Assembly (NCBI RefSeq): GCF_037095755.1
Contig: NZ_JBAWKJ010000002.1
Coordinates: 186,001 to 250,000 of the forward strand
Direction of reading: 5' to 3'
DNA length: 64,000 bases
DNA from: Sphingopyxis sp. CCNWLW2
GTDB taxonomy: Bacteria > Pseudomonadota > Alphaproteobacteria > Sphingomonadales > Sphingomonadaceae
Positions 46,186 to 54,972 of the stretch are shown piece by piece. The stretch's first letter is position 1; the number at the start of each line of letters is the position of its first letter. A program made the position numbers and the translations under genes. The notes under the pieces are model-generated. The model was given only the letters and a program-made list of their open reading frames with translations. It was not told the origin of the DNA and did not search any database.

Positions 46186-47235
46186 ATGACATCATTTGCA
46201 GAAAACGCGGCAGCCGGAAGCGTGCCGGCCCGCATCGTCGCGATTGCGACCCATGTACCCGAAGCCGTTCTGGATAATGCGGAACTGGCCGCGCTGTATC
46301 CCGAATGGCCCGCCGACAAGATTCTCGACAAGACGGGGATCGCGGAGCGGCGTATCGCCGGCCCCGACGAAACCGCGCTTGATCTGGGCGTGGCGGCTGC
46401 GGAAAAGCTGTTCGGACAGGCCGGGATCGACCGGGGCGATGTCGATTTTCTGATTTTCTGTACGCAGGCACCCGACTATGTCCTGCCGACATCGGCCTGC
46501 ATCATGCAGGACCGGCTGCAACTCGGCACCGGGGTCGGCGCGCTCGACATCAATCTGGGCTGCTCGGGGTTCGTCTATGGCCTGTCGCTGGCGGCGGGGT
46601 TGATCGCGGGCGGAATGGCTTCGACGATCCTGCTCGTCACGGCAGACACCTATTCCAAATATATCAACGCGCGCGACAAGAGTGTTCGAACCTTGTTTGG
46701 CGATGGCGCGGCGGCGACCTTGATCAAACGAAACGGTCCGGGCGATACGGGGAGCATCGGTCCGTTCGAATTCGGCACCGATGGCAGCGGCGCGCACCAG
46801 CTGATCGTCGAAGGCGGCGGCTTTAGAACGCCCCGCAGCAAGGAAACCGCAGAGGAAGTCGTCGACAAGAGCGGCAATGTGCGGTCGCGGGATAATCTCT
46901 ACATGAACGGCGGGGCAGTCCTGAACTTCACGCTGAAACGTGTGCCCGAAGTCGTCGCGCGCCTGACGGACAAGGCGGGCTTGCCGATCGAGGCGTTCGA
47001 TAGCGTGATCCTGCATCAGGCGAACAAGTTCATGCTGGATTCGCTCCAGAAAAAGCTCGGCCTCGGCGACGATCGGGTGCCGCGGCGCTACGCCGATATC
47101 GGAAATACCGTCTCGTCGACGATCCCTTTCGTTCTGGAAGATATGGCCGAACAAAGTCGTTTTCCGCCCGGACGCCATATGTTAGTGGGCTTCGGAGTAG
47201 GCCTGTCCTGGGCAGCGGGTTCGATAAGTTTTTGA
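46186..47235 (+). CDS. 3-oxoacyl-ACP synthase III family protein (first)
   Basis: A 349-residue thiolase-fold enzyme of the KAS III type. The full catalytic triad is visible: C126 in NLGCSGFVYGLS, H277 in LHQANKFML and N307 in GNTVSSTIPF. FLIFCTQAPDYVLPTSACIM and FGDGAAATLI are family motifs. KAS III condenses an acyl-CoA with malonyl-ACP. It is not beside fatty acid genes such as plsX or fabD but inside a polysaccharide locus, 16 bp ahead of a dedicated ACP. The ATG at 46186 is preferred over the TTG one codon before. Confidence 0.9.
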   Translation: MTSFAENAAAGSVPARIVAIATHVPEAVLDNAELAALYPEWPADKILDKTGIAERRIAGPDETALDLGVAAAEKLFGQAGIDRGDVDFLIFCTQAPDYVLPTSACIMQDRLQLGTGVGALDINLGCSGFVYGLSLAAGLIAGGMASTILLVTADTYSKYINARDKSVRTLFGDGAAATLIKRNGPGDTGSIGPFEFGTDGSGAHQLIVEGGGFRTPRSKETAEEVVDKSGNVRSRDNLYMNGGAVLNFTLKRVPEVVARLTDKAGLPIEAFDSVILHQANKFMLDSLQKKLGLGDDRVPRRYADIGNTVSSTIPFVLEDMAEQSRFPPGRHMLVGFGVGLSWAAGSISF

Positions 47236-47251
47236 AATATAAGGAGTGACT

Positions 47252-47470
47252 ATGTCTGACTTTCGCGACGGACTGGCTGAAATTCTGGAAGTCGAAGCGA
47301 GCGAACTCGAAGAGGGTTTCGAACTCGGCGAGCTTTGGGATTCGCTTGCCGTGGTTTCGACGCTGGCGCTGATCGACGAAGTGCACGACGTTTCGGTCAG
47401 TGCCGAGGATCTGGCCGAATGCAAAACGGTCGGCGATATCGGCAAGCTGGTCGACGCGGCGGTGGCGTGA
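47252..47470 (+). CDS. Acyl carrier protein
   Basis: A 72-residue acidic ACP. The 4'-phosphopantetheine attachment site is Ser31 in ELWDSLAVVS, a DSL motif. It has the four-helix ACP outlook but differs from the housekeeping AcpP, so it is a dedicated carrier. AAGGAG precedes the ATG at 47252. Its stop overlaps the GTG start of the next KAS III gene (GTGA). Flanked by two KAS III enzymes, it probably carries the short acyl chain they build. Confidence 0.9.
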   Translation: MSDFRDGLAEILEVEASELEEGFELGELWDSLAVVSTLALIDEVHDVSVSAEDLAECKTVGDIGKLVDAAVA

Positions 47471-48519
47471 CAGTCGAAGCGGTTCTTAAAAGCGGGCAGG
47501 CGGCCAAGGTCCAGTCGGCGTCGATCGTCGGCTTGGCTGCCTGTGTGCCGCCCCGCGTCGTCGGCAACGACCATTTCTCCGAACAATTCGGCGATGGCGT
47601 CGCCGACGTTACCAAGATGACGGGCGTCTTGACGCGCCGCTGGGTCGATGATGCGACCACCACGGCCGACCTGTGCGTCGCCGCGGGCAAGCGTGTGCTC
47701 GAGGATCTCGACTGGGACCCGGCGTCGGTCGACGCGTTGATCTTTATCTCGCAGACCCCCGATTACCGCCTTCCGGCGACCGCAGCGGTGATGCAGCCGC
47801 TGCTCGACCTGCGCCCGGGGATCATCGCGTTCGACATCAATCTGGGCTGTTCGGCCTATCCTTACGGCCTGTGGCTGGCGATGAGCATGGTGCAGACGGG
47901 CGCGGCGCGGCGCGTGTTGCTTGCGGTCGGCGATACCAGCAGCCGCGTCGTGGACCCCAGCGACCGCGCCACGGCGATGCTGTTCGGCGATGCCGGCACG
48001 GTGACCGCGATCGAATATGACGAAAAGGCCGAGCCGGCTTATTTCGTTCTCGGAACCGATGGGCGCGGTGCCAATAATCTGATCATTCCCAGCGGCGCAT
48101 CGCGCCAGCAGAAGCATGAAAAGACGCCGAACGAACAGGACAAGCTGTTCATGGACGGCGGCGAAATCTTCACCTTCACGCTGAAAGCGGTCCCGACGCT
48201 CGTTGCCGAAACGATGCAGATCGCGGGCAAGACGGTCGACGATTATGACTATTTCCTGTTTCATCAGGCGAATACCTTCATGATCAACCATCTCGCGAAA
48301 AAGGCGAAGCTGCCGAGCGAGAAGGTGCCGATCAATATCGACGCATTCGGCAACACGAGCAGTGCGACGATCCCGCTGCTGATCTGCGACAAGCTGGCGG
48401 GCGATCTTTCGTCTAAGCCGCTCCGGCTCGGCATGTTCGGTTTCGGGGTCGGCTATTCGTGGGGCGGCGCCTCGATCGATGTCGGCGCGCTGAAATCGGT
48501 CGCCTTGCTCACGCTATGA
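47467..48519 (+). CDS. 3-oxoacyl-ACP synthase III family protein (second)
   Basis: A 350-residue KAS III-type enzyme, clearly related to but different from the first copy. The triad is C128 (NLGCSAYPYGLW), H266 (FHQANTFMIN) and N296 (GNTSSATIPL). FISQTPDYRLPATAAVM and MLFGDAGTVTAI are family motifs. The start is the GTG overlapping the ACP stop, and the stop overlaps the ATG of the SDR gene (ATGA), so ACP, this enzyme and SDR are translated as a chain. Both copies keep all catalytic residues, so each should be active, perhaps on different acyl groups. Confidence 0.9.
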   Translation: MTVEAVLKSGQAAKVQSASIVGLAACVPPRVVGNDHFSEQFGDGVADVTKMTGVLTRRWVDDATTTADLCVAAGKRVLEDLDWDPASVDALIFISQTPDYRLPATAAVMQPLLDLRPGIIAFDINLGCSAYPYGLWLAMSMVQTGAARRVLLAVGDTSSRVVDPSDRATAMLFGDAGTVTAIEYDEKAEPAYFVLGTDGRGANNLIIPSGASRQQKHEKTPNEQDKLFMDGGEIFTFTLKAVPTLVAETMQIAGKTVDDYDYFLFHQANTFMINHLAKKAKLPSEKVPINIDAFGNTSSATIPLLICDKLAGDLSSKPLRLGMFGFGVGYSWGGASIDVGALKSVALLTL

Positions 48520-49280
48520 TTTTCGCCTCGAACAGCCTCGCGGGCAAACATATCGTCGTCACCGGCGCGTCGTCGGGCTTGGGTCAGGCGGCAGCGGCCT
48601 ATCTCGCGACGCTGGGCGCCAACCTGTCGCTCGTCGGACGCGACGAGGCGCGGCTGGATGCCACGCTTTCGGGATTGGGCGGGGAGGGGACGCACGCACG
48701 CTTCGCTGCCGATGTTGGCGATTTCAGCGCGGCCGACGAACTGGTGCAGCGGATCGTGAAGGAACGCGGCGCGATCGACGGCCTGTTCCATTCCGCCGGC
48801 ACCAGCCTCGTCATGCCGATGCGCCTGACCAAAGAGGCCCAGATCGACGATCTTTTTGGTGCCGCGGTGATGGGCGCGCTGGGCATGGCTAAGGCGCTGT
48901 CGCGGAAAAATGCGATGAACGATGGCGGTTCGCTGGTGTTCATGTCGTCGGTATCGGCGGTGCGCGGGCGCCGCGGCATGGTCGCCTATTCGGCGGCGAA
49001 GGCGGCGACCAGTGGCATGGTTCGCGCTTTGGCGGTCGAGCTTGCCGATCGGCGGATCCGCGTGAATTCGATCACCGCGGGTGCGGTGGAAACCGCGATG
49101 CACCGCAGCTTTGTCGAGAGCGTGAGCGACGACCTCGTCGCGGGCTATCGCGATTTGCACCCGCTCGGTTTCGGGCAGCCCGATGACGTGGCGGCCGCGG
49201 TTGCCTTCCTGCTGAGCGACGCGTCGCCATGGATCACGGGCATCGACTTGCCCGTCGATGGCGGCTACGCGGCCAAGTGA
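48516..49280 (+). CDS. Short-chain dehydrogenase/reductase, FabG-like
   Basis: A 254-residue SDR. The cofactor motif TGASSGLGQ is at about 16-24, and the active-site Tyr158 and Lys162 are in YSAAK, with Ser in MSSVSAV. The C-terminal PVDGGYAAK is typical. Likely reaction is reduction of a 3-oxoacyl-ACP to 3-hydroxyacyl-ACP, given the ACP and KAS III genes directly upstream. Specificity for NADPH cannot be told. The start is coupled to the KAS III stop by an ATGA junction. Confidence 0.9.
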   Translation: MIFASNSLAGKHIVVTGASSGLGQAAAAYLATLGANLSLVGRDEARLDATLSGLGGEGTHARFAADVGDFSAADELVQRIVKERGAIDGLFHSAGTSLVMPMRLTKEAQIDDLFGAAVMGALGMAKALSRKNAMNDGGSLVFMSSVSAVRGRRGMVAYSAAKAATSGMVRALAVELADRRIRVNSITAGAVETAMHRSFVESVSDDLVAGYRDLHPLGFGQPDDVAAAVAFLLSDASPWITGIDLPVDGGYAAK

Positions 49281-50403
49281 AGAGCGCGCGCCCGTCGGCG
49301 CCGGCATCAGGATTGTCGAACCCGTGATTCCCGTTTCCAACTATGTCGATCCCGCCGCGCTCGAGCGCGAGATGAAATTGCTGTTCCGCAGGGGCTGGCA
49401 ATTCGTCGCGATGGCCGACGAACTGGCGAACGATCAGGATTTCGTCTGCGTCGACCTGCCGGGGACGGCGATCGTCGTCCAGAATTTCGCCGGGTCGCTG
49501 CGCGCGTTTCGCAACGTCTGCCCGCACCGGCTGAACCTCATCCAGACCGAAGAGCGCGGCAATCGCTCGCTCATCTGCCGATACCACGGCTGGGCGTTCG
49601 ACGGTGATGGGCGCCCCAAGACCTTGCCCCCGCGTCAGGGTTTCGCCGAGAGCCGCGACGACGAGCGCGTGTGCCTGCAGCGATTCCATGTGGAAGCGTG
49701 CGGGCGTTTCGTGTTCGTCTCGATGGAAAGCGCGCCGCCGCCGCTCGCCGATTATCTGGGCGAATTCGTGCCGGTGCTCGAACAGCTGAGCGGTGCGATG
49801 GGCGCGCTCACCGATATCGACACGATCCATCACGCCGCTAACTGGAAGCTGCTCGCCGAGAATGTGCTCGAATGTTATCATTGCGGCTATGTCCATCCCG
49901 AGACGTTCGTCAAAGGACTGGGGATCGGGAAAAAGCCGATTGCCGATGTCCGGCTGGACCGCGGGCACAGCTCGTCCCATTTTCCGAAATCGCCGACCGC
50001 GCGCGACGCATTGAAGGCAAAGGCGGTGGCGCACCTCGCCGACCGCGAATTTGCGCATGAATCCTTCTTTCATGTGCATATCTTTCCCAATCTGTTCATT
50101 TCGTCGACCGAGGGCACGGCCTTCTATGTCGGTCATGCGATCCCGGTGTCGGCGGGCGCGACGAATTTGCGGACGCGCTTCTTCGCGCCGGGGGTCGAAC
50201 TCGATGAGCGGGCGCAGGCGCGGCAGAATCTGATGAACAAGCAAGGCGCGACGCTGGGCAAATACGTCATAAACGAGGACCGTGCGATCCTCGAGACGGT
50301 GCAGCGCGGCATGGCGGCGGCGAACCGCCCTCCGCTTCTGGGCGCGGACGAAGTGCGGATCGAGGCTTTCGCGGCCGCGTATGAAGCCGCGATGGAGGGC
50401 TGA
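49258..50403 (+). CDS. Rieske non-heme iron oxygenase, alpha subunit
   Basis: A 381-residue Rieske oxygenase. The [2Fe-2S] ligands are C88/H90 (CPHRLN) and C107/H110 (CRYHGW). The mononuclear iron region is NWKLLAENVLECYHCGYVHP with H208 and H213, the pattern of choline/carnitine-type monooxygenases more than of aromatic dioxygenases. No beta subunit or reductase gene is near, so electrons must come from elsewhere. It is the last gene of the acyl block and may hydroxylate the acyl chain or the sugar. The ATG at 49258 overlaps the SDR gene by 23 bp; a GTG at 49324 is an alternative. Confidence 0.88.
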   Translation: MAATRPSEERAPVGAGIRIVEPVIPVSNYVDPAALEREMKLLFRRGWQFVAMADELANDQDFVCVDLPGTAIVVQNFAGSLRAFRNVCPHRLNLIQTEERGNRSLICRYHGWAFDGDGRPKTLPPRQGFAESRDDERVCLQRFHVEACGRFVFVSMESAPPPLADYLGEFVPVLEQLSGAMGALTDIDTIHHAANWKLLAENVLECYHCGYVHPETFVKGLGIGKKPIADVRLDRGHSSSHFPKSPTARDALKAKAVAHLADREFAHESFFHVHIFPNLFISSTEGTAFYVGHAIPVSAGATNLRTRFFAPGVELDERAQARQNLMNKQGATLGKYVINEDRAILETVQRGMAAANRPPLLGADEVRIEAFAAAYEAAMEG

Positions 50404-51063
50404 TCAGCCCTTCGAAGCCGGCATTTTCAGGGATTTGGCGGGCAGGGCGAAAAGCGTCATCCCGGCCGCGACCTTGCGCTGCACGACAACATTGGCGCCG
50501 ATACGAGCACCGTCGCCGACGGTGACGCCGGGCATGACGCGCGCGCCCGATCCGATGAAGACGCCTTCGCCGACCGTCGCATGCCCCATCAGGTCGACGT
50601 GCGAACTGACCGTCGAAAAGGCGCCGAGCCGTGCGTCGTGGCCGAGGCCCGAAAAGGTGAGCAGGGTGGAGAAGGGGCCCATGTGCGTGTTCGCGGTGTT
50701 CATTGCGAGCGGACAGATGATCACGCCCTCGTCATGTCGGCAGTTCGACCCGATGACCGCGGTGGGATGAATGAGCGTCGCAAAGATGGCGCCGCGCGGA
50801 CGGAGGAGGTCGACCAGCTTGCGCTTGGTGTCGGGCGTGCCGACCGCGAGCAGCAGCCGGTCGCCCGGCTGCGGCTGATAGCCGGCCACCGTGCCAATAT
50901 GCGGGACGCCGCGGCCGAGAGGCCCGCGATCCTCATCGTCGAGATAGCCGCTTGCTGCCGGCAAGCTGCCTGCGGCGTGACAATCGTGCGCCCAACTCGC
51001 GACTTCATGGCCGAAGCCGCCGCCGCCGACGATGATCAGCCGGTTGAGGTCCGCAGGCGCCAT
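50404..51063 (-). CDS. Sugar O/N-acetyltransferase, NeuD/PglD type
   Basis: A 219-residue acetyltransferase. The N-terminal Rossmann-like domain (LIIVGGGGFGHEVASWAH, 8-90) binds the nucleotide sugar and the C-terminal half (about 95-215) is a left-handed beta-helix of hexapeptide repeats (VGEGVFIGSGARVMPGVTVG). A conserved His is in FSGLGHDARLG. PglD uses acetyl-CoA to acetylate the 4-amino group of UDP-4-amino sugars. Its ATG overlaps the stop of the aminotransferase gene by one base (TAATG), so the two act in sequence. Some such enzymes add other acyl groups. Confidence 0.87.
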   Translation of the reverse strand: MAPADLNRLIIVGGGGFGHEVASWAHDCHAAGSLPAASGYLDDEDRGPLGRGVPHIGTVAGYQPQPGDRLLLAVGTPDTKRKLVDLLRPRGAIFATLIHPTAVIGSNCRHDEGVIICPLAMNTANTHMGPFSTLLTFSGLGHDARLGAFSTVSSHVDLMGHATVGEGVFIGSGARVMPGVTVGDGARIGANVVVQRKVAAGMTLFALPAKSLKMPASKG

Positions 51064-52277
51064 TATGCCGTTGCCGCGTCCAGCACTTCGCCGATCGCGG
51101 CGACATGCCGGCCGATTTCTTCGTCGGTCATCGTCGGATGCGTCAGGAACATCAGGCTGGTTTCGCCGAGGTCACGGGCGACGGGCAGGCGCTCGGCGGG
51201 CCGCCAGGGCGTGCCGTCGAATGCCTTTTCCAGATAGACTTCGGAACAGCTGCCCTGCATCACGGGGACGCTGCGCGCGTTCAACTCCGCCACGATCCGG
51301 TCGCGCGACCAGCCGGATTTCAGGCCGTCGGGCCGGACATAGGCGTATTGGCGGTAATAGGCGTGCGTCATGCCCTGCACCGGCGCGGGGACGCGGACCG
51401 CGCCCGCAAAGGGCTTCAGCGCCGCCGCGATCGCCTGCGCGATCAACGTACGGCGTGCGTTCCATGCCTGCATCCGGCCCAGCTGGATGCGCCCGATAGC
51501 GGACTGGACTTCCAGCATGCGCCAGTTGGTCCCGAAGCTTTCGTGGACCCAGCGAAACCCCGGCGCATGTTCGCGTTCATAGACCGCTTCCCAGCTCTTG
51601 CCGTGATCCTTGTACGACCACATCGCCGACCACAGGTCGGGGTCGTCGGTCGTGACCATCCCGCCTTCGCCCCCGGTCGTCATAATCTTGTCCTGGCAAA
51701 AGGACCAGGCGCCGACATGACCGATGCTGCCGACGCTGCGATCGCCGACCTTCGCGCCATGGGCCTGCGCGCAATCCTCGACGACCCAAATATCGCGGTC
51801 GGCGGCAAGGGCCATGATCCCATCCATGTCGCAAGGCCAGCCCGCAAGATGCACCGGGATGATCGCCTTCGTCTTCTCGGTCAGGACCGCGGCGATCGTC
51901 GCGGGGGATATGTTGCCGCTGTCGGCGTCGACGTCAGCAAACACGGGGGTGGCGCCAGCGCTCACGACCGTCGATGCCGACGCAATGAAGGTGCGGGGCG
52001 TCACGATCACCTCATCGCCTGGCCCGATATTCATCGCCTTCAGCGCAACGTCGAGCGCCAGCGTGCCGTTGGCCAAGGCCACGGCGCGCGCGCTTCCGGC
52101 CCATTCGGCAAATTCGCGTTCGAATGCGCGACCTTCCTGTCCGGTCCAGTAATTGACCTTGTTGGAGGCGATGACGGCGGCGGCGGCGGCGACTTCTTCA
52201 TCCGAGAAGGAGGGCCAGACTGAGTTGAGGTTCGCGAGCATGGTCGCGCCATACTCGTGGCGGTAAGGGCTGTCCAT
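51063..52277 (-). CDS. DegT/DnrJ/EryC1/StrS sugar aminotransferase
   Basis: A 404-residue PLP enzyme. The PLP Lys is K197 in SFCQDKIMTTGGEGGM, and VVEDCAQAHG and ALANGTLALDVAL are family hallmarks. It transfers an amino group from glutamate to a nucleotide 4-keto-6-deoxy sugar. With a PglF-like dehydratase (36.9 kb), the PglD-like acetyltransferase just downstream and a PglC-type transferase, it fits a UDP-bacillosamine-like pathway. The start at 52277 is uncertain; an ATG at 52241 begins MLANLNSVWPSF, closer to typical family N termini. Confidence 0.9.
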   Translation of the reverse strand: MDSPYRHEYGATMLANLNSVWPSFSDEEVAAAAAVIASNKVNYWTGQEGRAFEREFAEWAGSARAVALANGTLALDVALKAMNIGPGDEVIVTPRTFIASASTVVSAGATPVFADVDADSGNISPATIAAVLTEKTKAIIPVHLAGWPCDMDGIMALAADRDIWVVEDCAQAHGAKVGDRSVGSIGHVGAWSFCQDKIMTTGGEGGMVTTDDPDLWSAMWSYKDHGKSWEAVYEREHAPGFRWVHESFGTNWRMLEVQSAIGRIQLGRMQAWNARRTLIAQAIAAALKPFAGAVRVPAPVQGMTHAYYRQYAYVRPDGLKSGWSRDRIVAELNARSVPVMQGSCSEVYLEKAFDGTPWRPAERLPVARDLGETSLMFLTHPTMTDEEIGRHVAAIGEVLDAATA

Positions 52278-52507
52278 TGCCTCATCGAGGGGCGGTCGGG
52301 CTTGGGGTGTTGAAATCGGGCGCCATGCTGGGGGCTAGTGCGGAATCATCATTTGCCCTTGGGCCGTGCTGCGGATAACGACGCGGCCACAACCTTATAG
52401 CCAGGCATCATGGACCCAAGCTTCCCCAACTCGATTTCACCCTGTTTCGCCGCGAGGATGCCGATGGTGCACGCTGCAGCGCGTCCATGCGATGTCCAGA
52501 GCAGGGC

Positions 52508-53809
52508 ATGGGCATGAGAGTCATTGGGAGTATCGTGCCGGTATTGAGATCCAAATTGGATCTCATCGTCAATAACAATTTCTTTCTCTGGAACATCTTC
52601 GGGAATATCGGGCCGCTCTTTATCGCGCTTTTTTGCGTGCCCTATCTCTATCGATCCGGCTCTTCGGAATATGTCGGCTATCTAACGATCATATGGGCGG
52701 CGATCGGATATACGGGACTTTTCGACTTCGGTTTGTCGCGCGCGCTCCTCTATTATGCCGCGCTGAGCAAATCCGATCATGGCATATCGCTCTATCGATC
52801 GATCAGGAAGGCATCCGCTTTTTCGATCCTCGTCGCCATGGCAATCGCGGCCCTCGTTTTGCCGTTCCGTGACGAGATAATGGCGCGCTTCGCGGTCGCG
52901 AATGCGGATCAGGTCGGCGCGCTCACGGTCGTCGTCGTGTCGCTTCCGGTCTATCTGATCTCGAACCTCGTCCGGGCATCGCTGGAAGGTTTGGAGAAAT
53001 TCAAGGAAGCGAACATTTTCAAGTTCCTTTCCTATTCGTCCCTTTTTCTGTGCCCTTCGCTGTTGATCCTTGCCGGTGATGCGAGCTTGTTGAATGTGTG
53101 CATCTTCTACGCCCTCGTCCGGCTGGCGGCGTGTGGTTACGCCGTGGCCATGCTCTTGCCGCATATTCGCGAAAGCGCAGCGCAGGCCGCCACCAAGATC
53201 CCGGTGTCGATGAAGCGCATCATTGCCTTTGGCGGCTGGGCGACGGTGTCATCCACGATCAGCCCCTTGATGGTTTATGGCGACCGATTTGTCCTTGCCT
53301 ATTACACCGGCGCCTCGTCGATCGCCATCTACGCCATTCTTCAGGAATTCATCGGCAAGACGATCCTGTTCAGCTCATCCTATGTGGCCGCCATTCAGCC
53401 GCGGATGAGCTATCTTTCGGAAGCCCAATCCGTCGCCCTGTATCGTGCCGAAAAGCGTAATGTCGTCCAGTTTTCGATGATCATCTATCTAGGCTGCCTG
53501 CTTGTTGCGCCCTTTTTTGTTGCCGTATGGCTTGGAGTGAGCGTCGGCGAGGTCGCTCTATTGTCGGCGATCATGTCGATTGGTTTTCTGTTCAATTCGA
53601 TCGCGCAGGCGCCCTATGCCTATCTCCTCGCGCGCGGTCAGCCGCGGCGGGTGGCTTATGCGCATGTGACCGAAGCGGCGCTTTATTTCCCCCTTTTGAT
53701 CTTTGCAACCGTGCACTATGGCGTTGCCGGTGCAGCGGCGGCCGGTATGCTCCGCATGATTTTTGATTATGGAATTCTCTCATGGACGGCTCGGCGACCA
53801 ATCGCCTAA
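52508..53809 (+). CDS. Wzx-type polysaccharide flippase
   Basis: A polytopic inner membrane protein of about 433 residues with some 12 hydrophobic segments and the early segment NNNFFLWNIFGNIGPLFIAL that is common in Wzx/MATE-related O-antigen flippases. It should move the lipid-linked repeat unit across the membrane. The start is one of two close ATGs (52508 or 52514) after a G-rich stretch. It overlaps the start of the Wzy gene by 28 bp. Base composition is lower in GC than in the surrounding genes. Confidence 0.85.
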   Translation: MGMRVIGSIVPVLRSKLDLIVNNNFFLWNIFGNIGPLFIALFCVPYLYRSGSSEYVGYLTIIWAAIGYTGLFDFGLSRALLYYAALSKSDHGISLYRSIRKASAFSILVAMAIAALVLPFRDEIMARFAVANADQVGALTVVVVSLPVYLISNLVRASLEGLEKFKEANIFKFLSYSSLFLCPSLLILAGDASLLNVCIFYALVRLAACGYAVAMLLPHIRESAAQAATKIPVSMKRIIAFGGWATVSSTISPLMVYGDRFVLAYYTGASSIAIYAILQEFIGKTILFSSSYVAAIQPRMSYLSEAQSVALYRAEKRNVVQFSMIIYLGCLLVAPFFVAVWLGVSVGEVALLSAIMSIGFLFNSIAQAPYAYLLARGQPRRVAYAHVTEAALYFPLLIFATVHYGVAGAAAAGMLRMIFDYGILSWTARRPIA

Positions 53810-54972
53810 GCGGCTATCTTCCGCTTCTCGCGTTCCTTTCTGCGTGGACGATGCAGCTGGTCTATTTTCTCGCGTATGATTCGCGCGTTTTCTATACGTT
53901 CCAGTTCGGTATCCTGTTTCTGATATTCCTGACCGTGGCCTCTTACACCGCGGGTTTCTTTGGCCCGCGCCTTGTTATGAACTTCCGGCCGGCCCTGTTT
54001 CAGCCGCGGAGGAAGGAGCCGCTTGACGCCCGTGCCGTAACGCTCCTGATGCGCCTGTCGATCTTTCTGGCGGCGGGCATCATCGTCATGAATATCCTTT
54101 TGCCGTTAGCCCAGGGGCTGTCGCTGGGCGATGCTCGTCAGATCGCTTTGGACAAATGGGAAGAAGGCGACATATTGGCCCGCTTCCTCGCCGCGCTCGT
54201 CAACATCACTATTTCATTCTGCCTGGTTTCGGTGATCGATCGCATCGACGTGAAAGGAAGATTTCCGTTTTTCATGGTCTTGTTGTTTGTTACGCTGAGT
54301 ATCGCGGCATATTCTCGCGCGCATTTGCTCTTTGGTCTTTGCGTCATTTCGGTGAAATGGATTTCGCAATCAAAGTACAAATTCTCTTTCATATTTTTGA
54401 TGTTTGCCGCGTTTGCTTTATTGTTTTCGATATTGTCGGTGGTTGCAAGCATTTCTGCCAACGCCTATGAATCCCGGCTAGAAGATGTTTTGCGCAACCT
54501 CGAAGTTTACGCCTTTGGCGGCGTTGCGGGTTTTGAATATTATTATACGGCTGGTTATCCGCAGTTCAACTCGTTGCTCACCGTGCCGCGGTTTATCTAT
54601 TATATCCTGCCAGGTCTCGGGATCCCGCCACCGTCCTATTTCCCATTCATCGATACGTCGCCACCAATCAACGTTTTCAGCGCAATGTATCCACCGTTCC
54701 ATGACTATGGCGTCTATGGCCTTGCTGTCTTCTTTTTCGGTTACGGCCTGATCTCGTCCATTGCGATCGCGGCTTTCAATATCCTGCGCAACCGCGTGCT
54801 CGGCGTGCTGTCCGGTTTCCTTCTCTATGCCGGCCTGATGAGCCCGTTCGACGACCAGTTCATTCGCGGACTGACGGTTCTGATCCTCATGCTGTCGGGC
54901 GTCCTGCTCTATTCGGTTATTTATCGCGTGCTGCGAGCTACCAGGGAGCAGCGTGTTGTCGCGCGGGTGTAG
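53782..54972 (+). CDS. Wzy-type O-antigen/polysaccharide polymerase
   Basis: A 396-residue polytopic membrane protein with about 11 hydrophobic segments and a large central periplasmic part (about 230-310). Little motif similarity is expected in Wzy proteins; identity rests on topology, size and position between Wzx and a GT2. It would polymerise repeat units in the periplasm. It overlaps both neighbours, 28 bp with Wzx and 20 bp with the glycosyltransferase. The middle is markedly AT-rich for this genome (54.3-54.6 kb). Confidence 0.78.
   Translation: MDGSATNRLSGYLPLLAFLSAWTMQLVYFLAYDSRVFYTFQFGILFLIFLTVASYTAGFFGPRLVMNFRPALFQPRRKEPLDARAVTLLMRLSIFLAAGIIVMNILLPLAQGLSLGDARQIALDKWEEGDILARFLAALVNITISFCLVSVIDRIDVKGRFPFFMVLLFVTLSIAAYSRAHLLFGLCVISVKWISQSKYKFSFIFLMFAAFALLFSILSVVASISANAYESRLEDVLRNLEVYAFGGVAGFEYYYTAGYPQFNSLLTVPRFIYYILPGLGIPPPSYFPFIDTSPPINVFSAMYPPFHDYGVYGLAVFFFGYGLISSIAIAAFNILRNRVLGVLSGFLLYAGLMSPFDDQFIRGLTVLILMLSGVLLYSVIYRVLRATREQRVVARV

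Noticed and set aside
46186..48519. Housekeeping fabH and acpP
   Set aside because: Neighbours are polysaccharide genes, the two KAS III copies flank a divergent ACP, and no fabD, fabF or plsX is present, so they are not the primary fatty acid genes.
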